A stretch of 64,000 nucleotides of DNA. It comes from Sphingopyxis sp. GTDB taxonomy: Bacteria > Pseudomonadota > Alphaproteobacteria > Sphingomonadales > Sphingomonadaceae. Positions 34,465 through 44,604 of the stretch are shown piece by piece. Numbering within the stretch: position 1 is the stretch's first letter; every line of letters begins with the position of its first letter. The position numbers were made by a program, and so were the translations under genes. The notes below the pieces were generated by a model. The model ran no database searches. It was not told where the DNA came from and was given only the letters and a program-made list of their open reading frames with translations. The stretch lies in assembly GCA_002733865.1 (NCBI GenBank), contig NVXM01000036.1:1-64000 (forward strand). The letters are read 5' to 3'.

Positions 34465-36507
34465 TTGAACACACAGACTTCGGCAACAGCAAAGGCCAAC
34501 AACACTCACACGTCTCTCGCCGATTTCATTTGGAAAAATGCGGATGATCTTTGGGGCAATTTCAAACACGTCGATTTTGGCAAGATCATTCTGCCCTTCA
34601 CTCTTCTGCGCCGTCTGGAATGCGTTCTCGAGCCTACTCGAGAAGAGGCCGCCAAGATGCATAAAATGGCTGTAGAAAACGGGCTCGATGTCGATGTCAT
34701 CCTTCGGCAGGCGACCGGCTACCCCTTCTATAACGTCTCAAGCTACAGCCTGGAAACGCTAGGTTCCGGCCGCACCCGGCAAAACCTTGAAGATTACATC
34801 GCGAAGTTTTCTGGCAACGCCCGCGTAATCTTCGAGCAATTCGATTTCATCAACACGGTCAGTCAGATGGACAAGAAGGGCGTTCTCTACAAGATCTGCC
34901 AGAACTTCGCCGCCATCGACCTGCATCCCGACGCTGTTCCCGAACGGACCATGTCGAACGTCTATGAACACCTGATCCGCCGGTTTGGGGCCGAGGTGAA
35001 CGAAGCGGCCGAGGATTTCATGACGCCCCGTGACGTTGTTCACTTGGGCATCGAGCTCTTGCTCGAGCCTGATGACCAGATGTTCATCGACAACCCTGGC
35101 ATCATTCGCACGCTCTATGACCCCACGATCGGCACCGGCGGCTTTATCTCGGACGGCATGGAGCACGTGCAGTCATTACAAGATCGCTATGGCACGGCCC
35201 CTACGCTTGTTCCCTACGGCCAGGAATTGGAATCCGAAACTCACGCGGTCTGTCTGGCGAGCATGCTTTTGAAGACGCTCAAGTCCGACCCTGGGCGGGA
35301 TCTGTCGCAGAACATCAAGCTTGGCAGCACGCTGTCCGCCGACAAATTTCGTCACGACAAATTCCACTACTGTGTTTCCAACCCGCCGTTCGGCAAGAAG
35401 TGGGAATTGGATCAAGCCGAGGTCGTGCGCGAACATCGTGACCAGAAATTCGAAGGGCGCTTTGGCCCCAAGCTGCCGCGTGTAAGTGATGGCTCGATGC
35501 TGTTCCTCCTGCACCTTCTCAGCAAGCTTGAAGACCCTGAGAAGGGCGGCGGGCGCGCGGCGATCGTGCTGTCGGGTTCTCCTCTCTTCAACGGAAAAGC
35601 CGGTCAGGGTGAATCCGAAATCCGCCGCCACCTGCTTGAGCAGGACGTGGTCGAGGCCATCATCGCCATGCCGACCGAAATCTTCTTCCGGACCGGCATC
35701 GGCACCTACATTTGGGTCCTGTCCAACCGCAAACCCGAAGCGCGGCGCGGCAAGGTTCAACTGATCGATGCGACCCAGATGTTTGAACCGCTCCGCAAGA
35801 GCGAGGGCAACAAGCGGCGGAAGATCGGGGACGATCAAATCCGCGAAATCGTGCAGCTCTATGCCGACTTCGAGCCAACAAAAAAGGGTTTGATCCTCGA
35901 CGCGCAGGACTTTGGCTACCGCCGCATCCAGGTACTCCGGCCCTTGCGCCACAAGATCGTCGTGTCAGACGAGGGGTTTGAGACGCTGGTCGAACACAAG
36001 GCTTGGGAGAAGCGCACCAATGATCAGCGGCAACGCTGGCGCGACCTGTTGTCGAAGCACATGGGCACCGACCAAGACTGGCACTGGATCGAAAGCTTCG
36101 CCAAAGCCGCCGCGAAAAAGGACGCTGGGCTCGGGAAAGCCGACGTTGCGCTGATCAAGGCGTTTCAAAAGGCCTTTGGCGTGCGGGATGAAGAACTGGA
36201 CCCGGTCAAGGACAAGACGGGCAACCTGATCCCCGACGATGATCTGACAGATTACGAAAACGTGCCGATGGGCACCGATATCTATGACTACCTCGAAACC
36301 GAGGTAACACCCCACGCCCATGACGCCTATATCGACGAGACCTACGTAGACGAGACTGATGGGGACGTCGGCATCGTCGGCTATGAGATTAACTTCAATC
36401 GCTATTTCTACGAATATCTGCCGTCCCGCGATCTGGACGAGATTGATGCAGAGCTGAAGGCGATTGAGGCTTCCATCGCCGAAGTCTTGGCTGAGGTGAC
36501 GGAATGA
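34465..36507 (+). CDS. hsdM: Type I restriction-modification methyltransferase HsdM
   Basis: This 680-residue N6-adenine methyltransferase would protect host DNA as part of the HsdM2S complex and join HsdR for cleavage. An N-terminal HsdM_N helical domain (about 15-150) is followed by the SAM site DPTIGTGGF (near 223) and the catalytic NPPF motif (Asn306 to Phe309). It is longer than EcoKI HsdM (about 530), with an extended acidic C-terminus (about 500-680). The apparent start is TTG 34465; the next in-frame ATG (Met54) falls inside the conserved N-terminal domain, so TTG is preferred although its ribosome site is weak. It overlaps hsdS by 4 nt. Confidence 0.92.
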   Translation: MNTQTSATAKANNTHTSLADFIWKNADDLWGNFKHVDFGKIILPFTLLRRLECVLEPTREEAAKMHKMAVENGLDVDVILRQATGYPFYNVSSYSLETLGSGRTRQNLEDYIAKFSGNARVIFEQFDFINTVSQMDKKGVLYKICQNFAAIDLHPDAVPERTMSNVYEHLIRRFGAEVNEAAEDFMTPRDVVHLGIELLLEPDDQMFIDNPGIIRTLYDPTIGTGGFISDGMEHVQSLQDRYGTAPTLVPYGQELESETHAVCLASMLLKTLKSDPGRDLSQNIKLGSTLSADKFRHDKFHYCVSNPPFGKKWELDQAEVVREHRDQKFEGRFGPKLPRVSDGSMLFLLHLLSKLEDPEKGGGRAAIVLSGSPLFNGKAGQGESEIRRHLLEQDVVEAIIAMPTEIFFRTGIGTYIWVLSNRKPEARRGKVQLIDATQMFEPLRKSEGNKRRKIGDDQIREIVQLYADFEPTKKGLILDAQDFGYRRIQVLRPLRHKIVVSDEGFETLVEHKAWEKRTNDQRQRWRDLLSKHMGTDQDWHWIESFAKAAAKKDAGLGKADVALIKAFQKAFGVRDEELDPVKDKTGNLIPDDDLTDYENVPMGTDIYDYLETEVTPHAHDAYIDETYVDETDGDVGIVGYEINFNRYFYEYLPSRDLDEIDAELKAIEASIAEVLAEVTE

Positions 36508-37751
36508 TGCGTCTAAAGTTCGCGATCACTTTCTCACCTTCGACAAATACGAAGCGTTTGGCACCTGATACGCCAGTAACATTCGCGCCCATGGAAGCGA
36601 TACAGGACGGTATGGGAGGTCTTGATACTTCGAGAACTGCTCCGCTCGCTGATCTAAAAGCAGGAAGCTACAACGTGTTTTCCGACGGGGACGTACTTTT
36701 GGCCAAGGTCACACCGTGCTTTGAGAATGGAAAGAAGTGCCTCGCACACGACCTCACTAGCGGCATTGGCTTCGCAACCTCAGAAGTACACGTCATGAGA
36801 CCGAGGCAAGAGAAGATTTCATCCCAATTCTTGATGTATTTGCTCTCGTCCGATCAATTCAAAACAGAGGGCGTCATCAGCATGACGGGGTCGGGTGGCC
36901 TAAAGCGGGTGAGCGCCGAAGCTGTCCTCAATCATCGTATTGTTGTCGAGGACGTTTCCGAGCAATCCGCCATCGCCGATTATCTCGATGGTGTGACCGG
37001 GCAGATTGATGGGTTGATCAATAAGAAGACGCGATTCATCGCGCTGCTCAAGGAAAAGCGCGCGGCCGTCATCGATCATGCCGCAACCAAGGGCATAGAT
37101 CGAAACGTCGAAACGAAACCCTCGGGCGTGGAATGGCTCAGCGATATTCCAGCCCATTGGGACGCACCGCGCGTTGCGACGCTTTTCCGTGAGGCTTTCC
37201 GAACCCCAGACCCCGACCTACCCGTGCTTTCGGTATCGATCCATAACGGCGTATCAGATGGTGAGTTGTCTGACGAGGAACGTGACCGCAAGGTCGCGCT
37301 GAGCGAAGACCGTATGAAATATCAAGGCGTTGAACCCGGCGACCTTGTCTATAACATGATGCGTGCATGGCAGGGCGCATTTGGTGCCGTGGCTGTGTCA
37401 GGGTTGGTCAGCCCAGCCTATGTTGTCGCGAAACCTATTGCCGAATTTAGAACGAAGTTTTTGGAACACCTACTACATACAAAAAGCGCAGCCGAAGAAA
37501 TCCGCAGATACTCACGCGGCATCGCCGATTTCCGCATGCGGCTCTACTGGGAATACTTCCGCGATATCCGCGTTTGCCTGCCCCCCCTGCCGGAGCAGGA
37601 TGCAATCCTCAGCCACATCGAACGTGAAACAGCACGCATCGAAGGCCTGATTGACAAAACAGGGCGCTCCATCGCGCTTCTGAAAGAAAAGCGTGCCGCA
37701 CTCATTACGGCGGCGGTGACCGGCAAGATAGATGTGAGAGCCGCAGCATGA
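36504..37751 (+). CDS. hsdS: Type I specificity subunit HsdS
   Basis: This 415-residue protein has the two-repeat HsdS plan, each repeat a target-recognition domain followed by a conserved helix. The first helix region contains EQSAIADYLDGVTGQIDGLINK and the second the parallel EQDAILSHIERETARIEGLIDK, each continuing into a matching ALLKEKRAA piece. This internal repeat is direct evidence of the type I fold. The two recognition domains differ, so a bipartite target is expected. It overlaps both hsdM and hsdR by 4 nt, forming one coupled operon. Confidence 0.92.
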   Translation: MMRLKFAITFSPSTNTKRLAPDTPVTFAPMEAIQDGMGGLDTSRTAPLADLKAGSYNVFSDGDVLLAKVTPCFENGKKCLAHDLTSGIGFATSEVHVMRPRQEKISSQFLMYLLSSDQFKTEGVISMTGSGGLKRVSAEAVLNHRIVVEDVSEQSAIADYLDGVTGQIDGLINKKTRFIALLKEKRAAVIDHAATKGIDRNVETKPSGVEWLSDIPAHWDAPRVATLFREAFRTPDPDLPVLSVSIHNGVSDGELSDEERDRKVALSEDRMKYQGVEPGDLVYNMMRAWQGAFGAVAVSGLVSPAYVVAKPIAEFRTKFLEHLLHTKSAAEEIRRYSRGIADFRMRLYWEYFRDIRVCLPPLPEQDAILSHIERETARIEGLIDKTGRSIALLKEKRAALITAAVTGKIDVRAAA

Positions 37752-40700
37752 GCGATTTGCATCACGAAAAACACCTTGAGACCTACGTCGTGAAAAAACT
37801 GACGGAACAGGGCTGGCTTCTTGGCGACACCAAAGGCTTTAATCAGGACACGGCCGTCTACACCGAAGATCTGGAGGCCTGGATCAAAGAGACCCAAGGG
37901 CAGAAGTGGGACAAGCTCGTCGCGCAGAACGGCGAACGCGCCCGCGGAACGCTGCTCTCACGTCTTGATGCGGCCTTGGCGAAGCACGGCACCATACAGG
38001 TTCTGCGCCGTGGCTTTTCCATCGCGGGCTGCGGCCAGATCGACATGTCCGAGGCCGCGCCCGAAGATCAACGCAACGAGACGATCCTGGAACGCTATGA
38101 CGCCAACCGGCTGCGCGTGGTGCCTCAGCTGAAGTACCACCCTGGCCGCGAGTTGGCGATTGATCTGGGTCTCTTCATCAACGGGCTGCCTGTTGCGACG
38201 GTCGAGCTCAAGACCGACTTCACCCAATCAGCTGAAAGCGCGCGCGAGCAGTACAAGCGCGACCGCCAGCCCGAGGATCCCGCGACCGGGCGCAAACACC
38301 CGCTGTTGACCTTCAAACGCGGTGCCATCGTTCATTTCGCGATGTCCGATAGCGAGATTTGGATGGCCACAAAACTGGCGGGCGAGAACACCTACTTCCT
38401 GCCCTTCAACCGCGGCCATGACGGCAAAGGCGGCAACCCGCCACGCGATGATGGAGAATACCCCGTCGCCTATTTCTGGGAGGAGATTTGCCAGCCAGAC
38501 GCATTCTTGCGGATCTTCAACAGCTTCGTCTATGTCGAAAAGAAGGATGTGGTAGATCTGAAGGGCAATTGGTCGGTCAAGGAAACGCTGATCTTCCCGC
38601 GTTTCCACCAGCACGACGCGGTCTCCAAGATGATCGCGGATGCCAAAGAGAAAGGCCCAGGGCATGCCTATCTGTGCGAACACAGTGCCGGTTCGGGCAA
38701 GACATCGACGATTGCCTGGACGGCCCACGACCTGACCAAGCTGCGCTATGACGACGGTAAGGCCATCTTTGATACCGTGATCATCGTGACAGACCGGACC
38801 GTGTTGGATGGTCAGCTGCAAGATGCCGTTCAGCAGATCGACCACCGCAAGGGCATGATCGCTGCGATTGATCGCGAGACGAGTTCCAAGACGAAAACGG
38901 CGCAGTTGGCGGAGGCTATCCTAAAAGGTGTTCCGATCATCGTGGTGACGCTTCAGACATTCCCGCATGCAATGGAAGCGATCCTGACCGAAACCTCGTT
39001 GAAGGACCGTAGCTTTGCCGTGATCATCGATGAGGCGCACACCTCCCAAACAGGCAGTACCGCTTCGAAACTTCAGGCAACCCTCGCGCTTTCGTCGGCC
39101 AAAGACACCGCAAACATGACGGTCGAAGAGCTTCTGACCGAGATCCAAAAGAGCCGCGCCCGACCAAAGAACCTGTCGCACTTCGCGTTCACTGCGACAC
39201 CGAAACACTCGACCTTGATGTTGTTTGGAAGGCCGGAAGACCCGTCCTGTCCAGCAGGCCCGGACAACCTGCCGCGTGCCTTCCATAAATACGAGATGCG
39301 TCAGGCAATCGACGAGGGTTTCATCCTCGACGTGCTCAAGGGCTATATTTCGTACAAGACGGCCTTCAACCTGGGCAAAGAACTGGAAGACAAAAAGCGC
39401 GTGGACGGCAAGGCAGCCAAACGGGCGCTTGCCAAATGGATGAGCCTGCACCCTACGAACGTGACCCAAAAGGTGCAGTTCATCATGAAGCACTTTCGGC
39501 ACAACGTGTCGTCTCTCCTCGACGGAAAGGCGAAGGCAATGGTTGTGACGAGTTCTCGTGCGGCGGCTGTTCGCTACAAGAAAGCCTTCGATGCGTTTGT
39601 TGCGGCTAATCCTCAGTACAAAGACGTTCGTGCGTTGGTCGCATTTTCAGGAAAGCTAAGTGGTAAGGATGTCATGCACTCCGCTGACGCGCAGATTTCA
39701 GGCGATCTGTTCGTTTGTGACGACGACGCGGAATTTACCGAGAGCAACATGAATACCGGCGTTGCAGTCAAAGACCTTCGGATCGCATTTGACCGGCCGG
39801 AATTCAGAGTGATGCTCGTTGCCAACAAGTTCCAGACGGGGTTCGACCAGCCGAAGCTCGTCGCCATGTATGTCGACAAAAAGATCGCGAATGAAGTCGA
39901 AATCGTTCAAACGCTGTCGCGCCTAAATCGTACCTTCCCTGGCAAGGAAGAGACCTTTATTGTCGATTTTGTCAACGACCCGGAAGCGATCCGCGCCGCC
40001 TTCAAGAAATACGATTCTGGCGCGCAGATCACGGAGGTTCAAGACCCGAACGTTGTCTACGACATGAAGGATGGCCTTGACCAACAAGGCATCTACTCGG
40101 ACGAAGACATCGAGGCGTTCAAGGTCGCGCGTTTCGAAACCGCCAAGACTTTCGACATTGTCAAAGGCGGCCACCACAAGGCGATGTTCGCAGCCACCCA
40201 AAAACCGACAGACCTGTTTAACGCTCGCCTAAAGGCCCTCCGCGACGAAGCCGCGCGGTGTGAAATTGAATACCTGAAGGCAATTGAGACAGGAGACGAT
40301 GCCACTGCAAAAAAGGCCGAGCATGAAAGGATGCAGGTAGAAGAAAGCATCGGTCGGATGCTGGAATTTAAGTCTGGGCTGTCCAGGTTCTCCAGGACTT
40401 ACACCTACATTGCGCAATTGCTGGATCTGGGAGACCCCAGCATGGAGAACTTTGCCGCTTTCACCAAACTTCTGGCAAACCGCCTTAATGGCATACCTCC
40501 CGAGCACGTCGACCTTAGAGGCATTGCCCTGACGGGGTACGATATCAAAAGGAACGATGACCAGGGCAACGACGGCGATGACCCAGATCCAAATTTGAAT
40601 CCCACAGGATCCGGCGGCTCAAATGCGCCAGGGAAGCTTCCTGTGTATCTGCAGGAGCTTATAGAACGATTGAACGGTATCTTTGGTGAAGCTGCTCCGA

Positions 40701-40981
40701 TCCAGGATCAAGCAACTTTCGTAAACCAAATCGTTTCGATAACCCGTGAAAACAGCATCGTGAGAGCGCAGGTACAGGAAAACTCCAAGGACCAGGCCTT
40801 GAAGGGAAGCCTTCCGGGAGCGGTCCAGGGAGCGGTAGTGCGTGCGATGGGTTCAAACAACGCGCTGGCCACCCATCTCCTCAAAGAAGACAGGCAAAGC
40901 CTTAGTATACTGACTAACCTTATTTACGACCTGATTAAACAGGGGAAAGACATTGATCTTGGTGACCTCGATGCAGCATGA
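37748..40981 (+). CDS. hsdR: Type I restriction endonuclease subunit HsdR
   Basis: This 1077-residue translocase-nuclease has an N-terminal HSDR_N nuclease domain with an acidic residue near 138-139 and Glu153-Leu-Lys155 (VATVELKTDF), the PD-(D/E)xK pattern. An SF2 motor follows, with Walker A AGSGKTST (Lys318), DEAH at 428-431 and a later FQTGFDQPKL segment. The C-terminal third is helical, as needed for docking on HsdM. All nuclease and motor motifs are intact, so the system looks active. A 93-bp gap separates it from the DUF262 gene. Confidence 0.93.
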   Translation: MSDLHHEKHLETYVVKKLTEQGWLLGDTKGFNQDTAVYTEDLEAWIKETQGQKWDKLVAQNGERARGTLLSRLDAALAKHGTIQVLRRGFSIAGCGQIDMSEAAPEDQRNETILERYDANRLRVVPQLKYHPGRELAIDLGLFINGLPVATVELKTDFTQSAESAREQYKRDRQPEDPATGRKHPLLTFKRGAIVHFAMSDSEIWMATKLAGENTYFLPFNRGHDGKGGNPPRDDGEYPVAYFWEEICQPDAFLRIFNSFVYVEKKDVVDLKGNWSVKETLIFPRFHQHDAVSKMIADAKEKGPGHAYLCEHSAGSGKTSTIAWTAHDLTKLRYDDGKAIFDTVIIVTDRTVLDGQLQDAVQQIDHRKGMIAAIDRETSSKTKTAQLAEAILKGVPIIVVTLQTFPHAMEAILTETSLKDRSFAVIIDEAHTSQTGSTASKLQATLALSSAKDTANMTVEELLTEIQKSRARPKNLSHFAFTATPKHSTLMLFGRPEDPSCPAGPDNLPRAFHKYEMRQAIDEGFILDVLKGYISYKTAFNLGKELEDKKRVDGKAAKRALAKWMSLHPTNVTQKVQFIMKHFRHNVSSLLDGKAKAMVVTSSRAAAVRYKKAFDAFVAANPQYKDVRALVAFSGKLSGKDVMHSADAQISGDLFVCDDDAEFTESNMNTGVAVKDLRIAFDRPEFRVMLVANKFQTGFDQPKLVAMYVDKKIANEVEIVQTLSRLNRTFPGKEETFIVDFVNDPEAIRAAFKKYDSGAQITEVQDPNVVYDMKDGLDQQGIYSDEDIEAFKVARFETAKTFDIVKGGHHKAMFAATQKPTDLFNARLKALRDEAARCEIEYLKAIETGDDATAKKAEHERMQVEESIGRMLEFKSGLSRFSRTYTYIAQLLDLGDPSMENFAAFTKLLANRLNGIPPEHVDLRGIALTGYDIKRNDDQGNDGDDPDPNLNPTGSGGSNAPGKLPVYLQELIERLNGIFGEAAPIQDQATFVNQIVSITRENSIVRAQVQENSKDQALKGSLPGAVQGAVVRAMGSNNALATHLLKEDRQSLSILTNLIYDLIKQGKDIDLGDLDAA

Positions 40982-41025
40982 ATCGCATGAAAACACAGCC
41001 AAAATTATCGGCGGCATTATAGCGG

Positions 41026-41055
41026 TTGAAGTAAGCGGGATATGCAGCGTAATTT
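41026..41055 (+). promoter_or_regulatory. Possible promoter of the DUF262 fusion gene
   Basis: TTGAAG (41026-41031) and TAATTT (41050-41055) are 18 bp apart, just upstream of a clear AGGAG ribosome site and ATG 41075. This would let the gene be expressed apart from hsdMSR. Confidence 0.35.
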
Positions 41056-41074
41056 GGAAAATTAGGAGCACCAG

Positions 41075-43222
41075 ATGAAGATTTCAGTTGCCCTCGATAA
41101 GATCGATGAAAGGCAGCTTTTTGTACCTGCATTTCAGCGGGAATACGTCTGGAAGCGCGATGACGCAAAGCAGCTGATCGACTCCCTGATCAAAGAATAC
41201 CCAACTGGCACAATGCTCACATGGGAGACGAATACCCCGCCTGAGCTCAAGGGGCCGCACAAATATGATGAGAAGCAAGGCGCGGTTCGCATCTTGCTCG
41301 ATGGTCAACAACGCCTGACCACGCTTTACATGCTGATCAGGGGTGAATTGCCACCCTATTACACGGCTCCGGAAATTTTGAACGATACGCGCGGTCTTTA
41401 CGTCAACCTCGAGAACCTTGAGCTGGAATATTACAAGAAGCTCAAGATGGAGAATGATCCTCGCTGGCAGAATTTGACGGCCATTTTCAAGGATGAAGTG
41501 TGGGATCAGGACGTATTCAAGAAACTCGAAGATCGCGGGGAGGAGGTCGACAAAGATTCCGCTCGGCATATTTCCGGCAATATCAGGAAAGTTGAGCGGA
41601 TCCTTGATAGGGAATTTCCCGAACAAACGATCCCGATCAAAGCGTCCATCCGCGAAGCGATCGACATTTTCTACAAGGTCAATGCTAGCGGCGTTTCGCT
41701 GACCGAAGCTGAACTCGCGCTCGCCCAGATTTCGGGTTACTGGCCGCAGGCACGAGACACATTTAAGGCCAAGCTGGCCGAATTGGAAAAGCGCGGGTTT
41801 GTCTTCAAGCTCGATTTCGTAATCTACGCTCTGCTGGCTTGCCTATACGCATCGGGCTCGAACATGCGGCTGCTGCATGATCAAGGCAATGATACGCCAA
41901 TCAGAGAGGCCTGGGAAAAGCTGGAAAGCCAGACTTTAGATTATGTGGCCAATCTTATGCAATCGCATGCGTATGTGGACCACGCAGACGAGATCAACTC
42001 GATCTATGCTTTGATCCCGATCATTGCGTATTGCTATCAGCAGGATGAGCACCTTAGCGATCTACAAATCAAGAAGGTCGTGAAGTGGTTTTATTACTCT
42101 CAAATTCGGACGCGTTATGTCAGCCAGCTTCCCCAGAAGTTGGATCGCGACCTTCGCATCGTGAGGGACGCTGACCATCCGTTCGATGAACTGCTGCAAG
42201 TCATCAAAGATGAAAGGTCTCTGGAAATTATTCCGGACGAATTTGTGGGGAGGACGATAACGCACCCGCTGTTCCCTATGATGCGATGGTACTTCAAGAG
42301 CAAGGAAGCGACCTGCTTCACAACCGGGGTCAAGCTTCGCCAATCAATGGGAAAGAAGTACGCTCTTGAAAAGGATCATATTTTCCCGTTTTCGAAGCTT
42401 AAGGCAGCCGGTTATGGGATGGGTAATCGGATCAAGTATTCCTTGGCTCAGGAGATCACCAACAGGGCAATTCTAACTGCAATTGCCAACAGATCGAAGA
42501 GCGCGACAAATGCCGAGGATTACCTCAGCGAAGTCAATGCTAAAAACCCTGATGCGCTGGCGAAACAGTGCATTCCGGACGATCCCGAACTCTGGAAACT
42601 CGAAAACTATGAGCTGTTCCTAGACGCTCGGCGCAAGCAGCTCGCGGATGGGCTGAACGCGTTCCTCACTTCGATAACCGAAACAGAAAAGAGCGAGGCG
42701 CCGATCACCCTCGCCGAGATGATCGCGGAAGGCGAAAGCGAAGAACTTGAATTCAAGCAAACCCTTCGTTGGGATGTAAAAGAGTCGAAGGTCAATAAAG
42801 GTTTGGAAGCGGTGGTTACCAAAACGGTAGCGGCTTTTGCCAACAGCTATGAAGGCGGCACCCTTTTGATTGGGGTTTCCGATGACGGAGAGGCGCTCGG
42901 ATTAGAACGAGACTATGTGGCCCTGGGGGATGCGGATAAGGACAGGTTTGAGCTGCATTTGAGAAACTTGTTTTCGGAAGCGCTTGGGCAGAATGTCACA
43001 GCATCGAAATTGAAAATCAGCTTCCCCGAAATCGAAGGCGTTGAAATCTGCAAAATCGATGTACGGCCAGCCGATGCTGCTGTTGTCCTCACGGTCGCTG
43101 ATAAGAACGGGCTCAAGTCCGAGAAACTCTATGTTAGAAGTGGCAACTCATCTCCGGAAATGCCCATGAGCGAGGTCCAGGCGTTTTTGAACAAACGATT
43201 TGCGGCCAAGACTGTTGGTTAA
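41075..43222 (+). CDS. DUF262-HNH (GmrSD-like) protein fused to an AlbA_2 domain
   Basis: This 715-residue protein has three parts. The N-terminal DUF262 domain (about 1-230) has PAFQREYVW and the DGQQR motif at 76-80, a ParB-like NTPase signature of GmrS. The middle part (about 380-490) carries DHIFPFSKL (Asp434-His435) and NRAILTAIANRSKS, the DUF1524-type HNH nuclease of GmrD. The C-terminus (about 550-700) is an AlbA_2/Schlafen-type domain with ESEELEFKQTLRWD, FANSYEGGTLLIGVSDDG and YVRSGNSS. The first two resemble type IV enzymes that cut modified phage DNA. The AlbA_2 part could bind nucleic acid or NTP. It lies directly after hsdMSR, which suggests a second restriction layer for modified phages. 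Confidence 0.82.
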   Translation: MKISVALDKIDERQLFVPAFQREYVWKRDDAKQLIDSLIKEYPTGTMLTWETNTPPELKGPHKYDEKQGAVRILLDGQQRLTTLYMLIRGELPPYYTAPEILNDTRGLYVNLENLELEYYKKLKMENDPRWQNLTAIFKDEVWDQDVFKKLEDRGEEVDKDSARHISGNIRKVERILDREFPEQTIPIKASIREAIDIFYKVNASGVSLTEAELALAQISGYWPQARDTFKAKLAELEKRGFVFKLDFVIYALLACLYASGSNMRLLHDQGNDTPIREAWEKLESQTLDYVANLMQSHAYVDHADEINSIYALIPIIAYCYQQDEHLSDLQIKKVVKWFYYSQIRTRYVSQLPQKLDRDLRIVRDADHPFDELLQVIKDERSLEIIPDEFVGRTITHPLFPMMRWYFKSKEATCFTTGVKLRQSMGKKYALEKDHIFPFSKLKAAGYGMGNRIKYSLAQEITNRAILTAIANRSKSATNAEDYLSEVNAKNPDALAKQCIPDDPELWKLENYELFLDARRKQLADGLNAFLTSITETEKSEAPITLAEMIAEGESEELEFKQTLRWDVKESKVNKGLEAVVTKTVAAFANSYEGGTLLIGVSDDGEALGLERDYVALGDADKDRFELHLRNLFSEALGQNVTASKLKISFPEIEGVEICKIDVRPADAAVVLTVADKNGLKSEKLYVRSGNSSPEMPMSEVQAFLNKRFAAKTVG

Positions 43223-43308
43223 CTGAACAATCGAAGCTCAGTGCCTGGCCGTGCCTTCAAGCTCAATTCACTTGTAATTCCTTGAATATATTTGCCGATA
43301 CGACAAGC

Positions 43309-44604
43309 CTAAAGGGACCTGAATCCGTTACGAGCCTGCTCTGCCATACTCTTGGAAACGCCGGCTTCACGGGTCACGATAGTCCAGCCAAGAATGGCAG
43401 ATTGAATGTCCGAAATGATGGCTTTGGTTTCGGCAGGTTTGAGATCTGCGAACCTACCGAAGGCGATCAGGTCGTCTAAATCGAATTGATCGGTCTTGCC
43501 TGCCAGCGACATCTGGTGTTCGTTTGTCCAGTCTCCGTTGGGATTGTAGGCATAGACGACATCGAAGGCGGGCGAGAGGCTCCATCGGCCCGAGCTGTCC
43601 ATGAGGAAAGCAATGTTCTTGGTGTGATCGTCCTGATTGCGGATGAAAACATTGAACAGAGCGCGTCGTACCTGCTCTTTAATGGCTTCACGCCCAAGCC
43701 CGAGCATACGGATCGTCTCAATCGCCTGTTCGTAGCTATAGGCCCTCGCTTGATTGAAATCGAAGTGCCGCATCGCGCAAAGCGACTGCATATGGAGTTT
43801 CTTGCCGTCGACCGTGCGGTCAAACCGCTGCGTCATGAAATGCGCTCGCCCACCTTCTTCATGCAGCCGAGAGCGTGCCATGGTGACCCCGGCTTCTTTG
43901 GCCAGCAGATAGCATGCGTATTCGAGGCGACCAAAGCCCATGGGATCGGCAAGTTCCTTGTCGGCATTACCTGACACACCGTCGAATTTGACCAACCACT
44001 GAGTGTAGCCGGGGCCTGCTGTGAGTTGCCCGGAATGGAATTGCCCGGTCTCTTCATTCCAGGCGAGAACAGCCTTGGCGCGCGCCCCACCGGCGGATGT
44101 CCCGACGCGCAGGATTTCCTGAAGCGCGTGATGATCATCGTCGCCCTTCAGGACGCCGGTGAGTTCTTCTCGTGCCGCAAGCATACGGTTGGCCAGTTCG
44201 ACAAGCGGCGCGATGTCAACGGGCCCGCCCTGTTCGCGGCGTTCGCCTGTCGATGGCTCAAACTCGAGCGCGCCCATGCCTCTGCGACCAGTGTAGCAGA
44301 GGCGTTCAACCGGATCGAAGCTGTCGGTCGTTCGGCCCTGTTCTGCGAGCCAGCGGTTGATAAGGGCGTTGCCGAACTTGTCGGGCAGGCTGTCGGCAAG
44401 CATTCCTGGCAGACCCTTGAAAGTGTCATAGTTGAGTGCAGGGAAATCGTAGACGCCGCTGCGTAGCGGCATGGTGAGCGGGGCGACTTCGATGCCGCTG
44501 CGGCTGAATTCCGGTGTGTATTCGAAGACCCCGACATCGCGGTCTTCATCCCACAGAACGGCGCCGATCTGCCGGCCCCAGAGATTGACGACAGCGCGGC
44601 TCAT
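43309..44604 (-). CDS. hipA: HipA-type serine/threonine kinase toxin
   Basis: This 431-residue kinase is the toxin of a HipBA pair; E. coli HipA inactivates glutamyl-tRNA synthetase and induces dormancy. The N-terminal HipA_N/couple_hipA domain (about 1-110) is followed by the kinase core. That core shows the Gly-rich loop with Ser170 (RVGTSAGGARAK), Lys206 (WLVKFD), the catalytic segment NQDDHTKN with Asp325, and the metal-binding Asp348 (SPAFDVV). All key residues are present. Its ATG overlaps the end of hipB by 4 nt, so the antitoxin is made first. It is convergent with the DUF262 gene. Confidence 0.93.
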   Translation of the reverse strand: MSRAVVNLWGRQIGAVLWDEDRDVGVFEYTPEFSRSGIEVAPLTMPLRSGVYDFPALNYDTFKGLPGMLADSLPDKFGNALINRWLAEQGRTTDSFDPVERLCYTGRRGMGALEFEPSTGERREQGGPVDIAPLVELANRMLAAREELTGVLKGDDDHHALQEILRVGTSAGGARAKAVLAWNEETGQFHSGQLTAGPGYTQWLVKFDGVSGNADKELADPMGFGRLEYACYLLAKEAGVTMARSRLHEEGGRAHFMTQRFDRTVDGKKLHMQSLCAMRHFDFNQARAYSYEQAIETIRMLGLGREAIKEQVRRALFNVFIRNQDDHTKNIAFLMDSSGRWSLSPAFDVVYAYNPNGDWTNEHQMSLAGKTDQFDLDDLIAFGRFADLKPAETKAIISDIQSAILGWTIVTREAGVSKSMAEQARNGFRSL

